This document shows positions 6,060-6,681 of a stretch of 6,681 bases of DNA, in pieces. Position 1 is the stretch's first letter, and each line of letters opens with the position of its first letter. The notes beneath the pieces are model-generated. The model was given only the letters and a program-made list of their open reading frames with translations, searched no databases and was not told where the DNA came from. The position numbers and the translations under genes were made by a program. The stretch comes from Syntrophaceae bacterium (GTDB taxonomy: Bacteria > Desulfobacterota > Syntrophia > Syntrophales > UBA5619), in the NCBI GenBank assembly GCA_023249795.1, contig JAHFBU010000094.1, positions 1-6,681 on the forward strand, in the 5' to 3' direction.

Positions 6060-6681
6060 TCAGCGAAACAGCGGCCATTTGAATCCCGCCGCGAAATAAC
6101 CGTATCCGGCCAACAGCATCATCGCCGCCAAAATGGCGGTGATGATGATCCCGAAAACGATCCGGTTCATCCCTCCGGAGCTCTCATTGATCAGATACCC
6201 CGGACCGATGTCCCTGATGGCCTCCCGGACGAGACGCCCATCCACGGTCCGGAGATCCTTTCCATAGGCGATCAGCAGCGCCCGATCGCAGATCGCGTTG
6301 ATCCGCCGCGGGATGCCACGGGAGGCCCGGTAGATCCGCGTGTAGCTTCCCGGGGCGAAGATCGCACCCGCCTGACCGCCCGCCTTGCCGATCCGGTGCT
6401 CGACATAATGATGAACTTCCTCCCGGGCAAGCGGTTTCAGATCGTAGCGGACCGTGATCCGTTCGTTCAACTGACGGAGGGAGGGAAGCGCCAGCAGCCG
6501 GAGAAGCTCCGGTTGCCCCAGAAGAATGATCTGGATCAACTTCTCCCGGACCGTCTCCAGGTTCGACAGCATCCGGATCTGTTCCATGACGCCGTGCGGA
6601 AGATTCTGGGCCTCGTCGATCAGGAGAACGGCGTTCTTCCCCGTCGCGAAATTCTGCATGAGAAACGCATTCAGGGCATCG
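6060..6681 (-). CDS. ExeA/GspA (MshM)-family AAA+ ATPase, C-terminal part, cut by window edge
   Basis: The frame is open from the right edge (first complete codon at 6680-6678), giving 206 visible residues starting DALNAFLMQNF; the internal ATG at 6659 is not the true start. Walker B is 'AVLLIDEAQN', followed by 'MLSNLETVREKLIQIILLGQPELLRLL', a hallmark of ExeA-type ATPases including the sensor-like GQPEL. The lid region contains 'SRGIPRRINAICDRALLIAYG'. Near the C-terminus there is one membrane helix, 'RIVFGIIITAILAAMMLLAGYGYFAAG', then about ten residues ending WPLFR. Walker A lies outside the window. In the ExeAB system the ATPase works with ExeB to place the secretin through the cell wall. 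Aeromonas ExeA has a periplasmic peptidoglycan-binding domain after the helix; here the protein stops, so it is more like MshM in layout. It is the first visible gene of the operon, 40 nt before the TPR gene. Confidence 0.88.
   Translation of the reverse strand, partial: DALNAFLMQNFATGKNAVLLIDEAQNLPHGVMEQIRMLSNLETVREKLIQIILLGQPELLRLLALPSLRQLNERITVRYDLKPLAREEVHHYVEHRIGKAGGQAGAIFAPGSYTRIYRASRGIPRRINAICDRALLIAYGKDLRTVDGRLVREAIRDIGPGYLINESSGGMNRIVFGIIITAILAAMMLLAGYGYFAAGFKWPLFR

Overview
This 6.7-kb window carries one block of genes, all on the minus strand, and reads like a type II secretion (T2SS) locus of a Gram-negative bacterium. The GspD secretin places it in a diderm. The GC-rich bases, the ExeA + GspB-like TPR + GspD + GspE set and the stand-alone cohesin protein resemble Deltaproteobacteria in the broad sense (Desulfobacterota, for example a Syntrophales-like lineage). 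That assignment is inference from gene content, not from a marker gene.

In transcription order (high to low coordinates) the layout is as follows. At 6681-6060 is the 3' part of an ExeA/GspA (MshM)-family AAA+ ATPase with a C-terminal membrane helix; its 5' end lies outside the window. At 6019-5186 is a bitopic protein with a GspB/MshN-like N-terminal motif, one membrane helix, a Pro/Ala-rich linker and periplasmic TPRs. At 5186-2754 is the outer-membrane secretin GspD, with an unusually long Pro/Ala-rich segment before N0 and a Lys/Glu-rich C-terminal tail. At 2757-874 is the secretion ATPase GspE, which starts at TTG. At 752-228 is a small exported single-domain cohesin protein with its own candidate sigma70 promoter. 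At 174-1 is the N-terminal part of a cyclic-nucleotide-binding-domain protein, cut by the window edge.

The first four genes are tightly packed: a 40-nt gap, then a TGATG stop/start overlap, then a TTGA overlap. They look like one translationally coupled operon. GspE would power pseudopilus assembly from the cytoplasm and GspD would form the outer-membrane channel. The ExeA-like ATPase and TPR protein form an inner-membrane/periplasmic pair that, by analogy with ExeAB and MshMN, would help assemble or position the secretin. No gspF, pseudopilin or gspC gene follows gspE. Instead a probable promoter starts a new unit with the cohesin protein and the cNMP-binding protein, so the remaining machinery must be encoded elsewhere.

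No RNA genes, CRISPR arrays, insertion sequences or phage features are visible, and no gene-free stretch exceeds 300 bases. I do not see a wholly new system. The points most worth a second look are the secreted cohesin protein beside a secretin, the TPR version of GspB, the ExeA homologue lacking a peptidoglycan-binding domain, and the split T2SS layout.
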